A model generated the notes under the pieces. It was given only the letters and a program-made list of their open reading frames with translations, did no database searches and had not been told where the DNA came from. Positions 53,023 to 55,531 of a stretch of 55,531 nt of DNA are shown one piece after another. Location of the stretch: NCBI RefSeq assembly GCF_000430005.1, contig NZ_AUCY01000024.1:1-55531 (forward strand), read 5' to 3'. The stretch's first letter is position 1, and each line of letters starts with the position of its first letter. A program made the position numbers and the translations under genes. The stretch comes from Desulfovibrio cuneatus DSM 11391. Lineage in GTDB: Bacteria > Desulfobacterota > Desulfovibrionia > Desulfovibrionales > Desulfovibrionaceae.

Positions 53023-53826
53023 ATGCGCCTGCTTTTTGCTACACTCACCCTATTTGCCCTGTTTGCCACCCCCAACTACGCCCGTGCTGCCGCCCAGCCG
53101 GAAATGCTGGATGCCGCCATACAGCGCGGTACATTACGGGTGGGCTTTTCCACCTTTGTGCCCTGGGCCATGCAAGATAAAAACGGCGGTTTCATTGGCT
53201 TTGAAATTGACGTAGCCCGAAAACTGGCCACGGACATGGGCCTGAAAGTAGAATTCATTCCCACAAAATGGTCTGGCATCATTCCCGCCCTGCTCACCGG
53301 GCAATTCGACATTATTATTGCCGGCATGACCATTACCCCGGAACGTCAGGAAAAAGCCGACTTCACCATTCCCTACGACTTTTCCGGCATGGACCTGGTG
53401 GCCAGCAAAACAAAAGCTGCCGGGCTAACCACCCTTGCCCAGTTTAACAGCCAGGATGTTATTCTTACCGCCCGCACAGGCGGTTCTGCCAAGGCTGCCA
53501 TTGAAGCCCACCTGCCCAAAGCCACGGTGCGGTATTTCGACGAAGAAGGGCAAGCCCTGCGCGAAGTACTTGTGGGCAAGGCCCATGCCTTTGTTTCCAG
53601 CGCGCCCCTGCCTGCCCTGCAGGCTGCCCGCAACCCGGAAAAGCTGTTCCGCCCCCTGGCTGAACCCTTTACCAAAGAACCCATTGGCTTTGCGGTAAAA
53701 AAGGGCAACCCCGAAACAGTAAAACGCCTCAACGCCTGGATTGAAGAAAACACCAAAAATGGCTGGCTAAAGCAACGCAACACCTACTGGTTTCAAGGTG
53801 TTGAGTGGGAAAAGAATATAAAGTAA
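53023..53826 (+). CDS. Polar amino acid ABC transporter, binding protein
   Basis: This 267-residue periplasmic protein of solute-binding family 3 has a signal peptide (residues 1-23). The mature part carries LRVGFSTFVPWAM, GGFIGFEIDVARKLA, WSGIIPALLTGQFDIIIAGMTITPERQ and FAVKKGN, all typical of family 3. The ligand is probably a polar or general amino acid; it cannot be narrowed. AAGGAGG precedes the ATG. Confidence 0.93.
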   Translation: MRLLFATLTLFALFATPNYARAAAQPEMLDAAIQRGTLRVGFSTFVPWAMQDKNGGFIGFEIDVARKLATDMGLKVEFIPTKWSGIIPALLTGQFDIIIAGMTITPERQEKADFTIPYDFSGMDLVASKTKAAGLTTLAQFNSQDVILTARTGGSAKAAIEAHLPKATVRYFDEEGQALREVLVGKAHAFVSSAPLPALQAARNPEKLFRPLAEPFTKEPIGFAVKKGNPETVKRLNAWIEENTKNGWLKQRNTYWFQGVEWEKNIK

Positions 53827-53871
53827 GGCTGTAACAATGCCTTAAAGGAGTACCACAGGCTGCCGTGCGCA

Positions 53872-54795
53872 GTGGGCTACCGCCCCATTGCGCCATTCCT
53901 ACGGCAGCCTGTGAACGCCCTCATGATGGTATTTTCACGGCGCACCTCGCTGTTTTTTGACGCACTTATCCTGCTTGTTCTGGGCGGCCTGGTTTTACAC
54001 CTTGTGGCCCATAGTGCAGAGAATGTCACCTCCCCCTGGGAATGGCAGGCCTTATGGCGTGCTTTTTTCCACACCAGCCCGGAGCACGGCGGCCTGGTGC
54101 CTGGGCCGTTGGGGCTTGGGCTTATAAACACCCTGCGCCTGGCTTGCGTGACCATTATTACTGCGGGCATTGTGGGGCATATTCTGGGGCTGCTGCGTTC
54201 TTCCCGCGTGCGGCTGGCCCGCATGGTGGGCATGGTGTGGGTAAACCTAACCCGCAACATGCCCCCCCTGGTACTGGTGTTTATTGTGCACTTCTTTTTG
54301 GGCGACACGCTTTCAGCCCACATTCCCTGGGAGGCCATTACTCGCCTGCCCTTGGCAGAATACCTGCTGCCCCCGGCCAGCCGTATGCCTGTGTTCTTCT
54401 CCGCTGTGATCACCTTAAGCTTGTATGAAGGGGCCTATGTGGGGGAAATAATTCGCGCAGGCATTAACAGCGTGCCCGCAGGGCAGTGGGAAGCGGCCGC
54501 AAGCTTGGGTTTTTCACGCTTCCAGCGCATGCGGTTGATTATTTTTCCCCAGGCATTGCGGTTTATTATGCCCCCACTGACAGCCCAAGGGGCGTCTCTT
54601 ATTAAAGATTCCGCCATTGTGAGCGTTATTTCCGTGCAGGAGTTGACCTTCCAGGGCACGGAATACATGACGTCCAGTGGACTGATGGGGGAAGTGTGGC
54701 TGGCGGTGGCTGGGTGCTATTTGGTGATGTGCTTAGTATTGAGTGGGGTGGGGCAAGTAATGGAGAGGAGAGTGACGAGGTTCGTGAGGGGATGA
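53872..54795 (+). CDS. Polar amino acid ABC transporter permease
   Basis: This permease (307 residues from GTG) has LGLGLINTLRLACVTIITAGIVG, TRNMPPLVLVFIVHFFLG and the EAA loop GQWEAAASLGFSRFQRMRLIIFPQAL. The start is uncertain. AAAGGAG at 53844-53850 is too far from the GTG, while a CTG at 53860 has ideal spacing and ATGATG at 53923 has no ribosome site. A terminator follows directly and no ATPase gene is present after it. Confidence 0.88.
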   Translation: MGYRPIAPFLRQPVNALMMVFSRRTSLFFDALILLVLGGLVLHLVAHSAENVTSPWEWQALWRAFFHTSPEHGGLVPGPLGLGLINTLRLACVTIITAGIVGHILGLLRSSRVRLARMVGMVWVNLTRNMPPLVLVFIVHFFLGDTLSAHIPWEAITRLPLAEYLLPPASRMPVFFSAVITLSLYEGAYVGEIIRAGINSVPAGQWEAAASLGFSRFQRMRLIIFPQALRFIMPPLTAQGASLIKDSAIVSVISVQELTFQGTEYMTSSGLMGEVWLAVAGCYLVMCLVLSGVGQVMERRVTRFVRG

Positions 54796-54822
54796 ATGGC
54801 GGCAGGTGTCGCCATTTTTTTT
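54796..54822 (+). terminator. Terminator of the amino acid transporter genes
   Basis: The arms ATGGCG (54796-54801) and CGCCAT (54810-54815) are followed by a run of eight T. It begins one base after the permease stop. Confidence 0.8.
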
Positions 54823-54883
54823 GTTTGTGAAAAAAGAGAGAGAACATTGCGGCGCAAGCGCCACACCATTCCTCTTTTCTCTT

Positions 54884-55232
54884 CATTCATCCGCTCCGCT
54901 AGGGTTAGGGGGCCCTCGCCCGGCCCCCTAACAACCCCAGGCTCACGGGGTTGCACCCCGTGTCCCCGCTAGGCTGCGGCACGCGCTCAGTAGATTTGTT
55001 CCGCTCACTCGAAGACTCGTACGCTGCACAAATATATTCGCGCGGGAGGACGCCGTGTAGGGTGTGAGAGAGGTAACTTGCCGTTAGCCTTGCGCACTAA
55101 TCACTTGTGCCACAAAGAGAAATTTCCTCACAGACAGAAAGTGGCAACCAAACAACCGCACTCCGCATGAGTGAGCGGGCGCAACAAAGCGCACGTTGGA
55201 TGGTGGGGCTATGGGTAGGCTCGTCTGATGAG
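54884..55232 (+). repeat. Family D repeat, copy D3 with one tail unit
   Basis: The core (CATTCATCCGCTCCGCT at the start) has the same hairpins 1 and 2 as D1 and the stem ATTTGT/ACAAAT, with a different loop (CTCGAAGACTCG). One tail unit follows from about 55105. Its last 32 bases (55201-55232) are repeated exactly at 55500-55531, at the window end. No gene is seen between 54823 and 55531. Confidence 0.75.
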
Positions 55233-55365
55233 AGAAGAGGAAACTCAAAGGCTTTGCCGCTTAAGGGAATCGGCTTGTAGTGAGGGAGGGGAGAGAATGT
55301 ACATTAAGTATAAAAAGGCACGATGCCACTTACATATTGCAGCACAATAGAAAATAGTTGGCACC

Positions 55366-55488
55366 GTCGCCCCTGCGCAGGCAGAGGGCCAGTATTGTGT
55401 TTTTTGCTTTTACCCATTTCCACTTGCTACACGCATAAGACAGCCTAACATGCTAAGAATACTGGATTCCTGCCTGCGCAGGAATGAC
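55366..55488. repeat. Pair of inverted REP-like sequences
   Basis: CCCTGCGCAGGCAGAGGGCC-type sequence at 55366-55396 is met by an inverted copy at 55458-55488 (AATACTGGATTCCTGCCTG..). The second resembles the GGATTCCxGC...GCxGGAATGAC hairpin found dispersed in many proteobacteria. About 60 A/T-rich bases lie between. Confidence 0.55.
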
Positions 55489-55531
55489 AGTGCTTAGGGT
55501 GGTGGGGCTATGGGTAGGCTCGTCTGATGAG

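Overview
The window comes from a sulfate-reducing bacterium of the Desulfovibrionaceae. The clearest evidence is the complete dissimilatory sulfite reductase locus dsrA-dsrB-dsrD, whose cysteine positions match Desulfovibrio DsrA and DsrB exactly. It is followed by a cobyrinate diamide synthase gene, as is usual in that family. The genus cannot be fixed from the sequence alone.

Layout. Bases 1-600 hold degenerate tandem repeats. Bases 600-10300 hold a sulfur block: dsrABD, cbiA/cobB, a YkgJ-type cysteine-cluster protein, a DUF169 protein, a TauE/SafE-type exporter and a small membrane protein. Bases 10300-18000 hold a CI-like regulator, hflKC, rnhA, a GATE-like membrane protein, hisI-hisG and a polysaccharide deacetylase. 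Bases 18060-23483, on the minus strand, carry the classic cluster rpmH-rnpA-yidD-yidC-khpB(jag)-mnmE. Bases 24150-29600 carry uppS-cdsA-dxr-rseP-tsaB for undecaprenyl, phospholipid and isoprenoid synthesis, envelope proteolysis and tRNA modification. Bases 29660-33840, on the minus strand, carry a degenerate M20 peptidase homologue, rlmN and a phenylacetate-CoA-ligase-like gene. Bases 34180-36610 hold a Sel1 protein and fetAB. Bases 37760-46610 hold nth, cutA, a PfkB kinase, a TPR membrane protein, a 1596-residue hybrid-kinase-like protein and kdsB. Bases 46950-54800 hold a full branched-chain amino acid transporter (livKHMGF) and a polar amino acid transporter set without its own ATPase.

The intergenic DNA is unusually rich in dispersed structured repeats. 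I distinguish family A (about 150 bp, ends AGTGTCCGG...CCGGACAGCACT), family B (MITE-like, about 25-bp inverted ends), family C (about 170 bp, G/C-rich hairpins), element E (a 148-bp palindrome between cdsA and dxr) and family D (three copies of a multi-hairpin core with compensatory base changes plus a repeated tail of about 145 bp). No CRISPR array, rRNA, tRNA, integrase or transposase gene was found.

The most notable items are family D, the giant TPR-linked hybrid-kinase-like protein with a decayed kinase core and HPt domain, the M20 homologue without metal ligands, the S24 repressor with Asn in place of its catalytic Ser, and an rnpA gene with no ordinary start codon for its conserved N-terminus.
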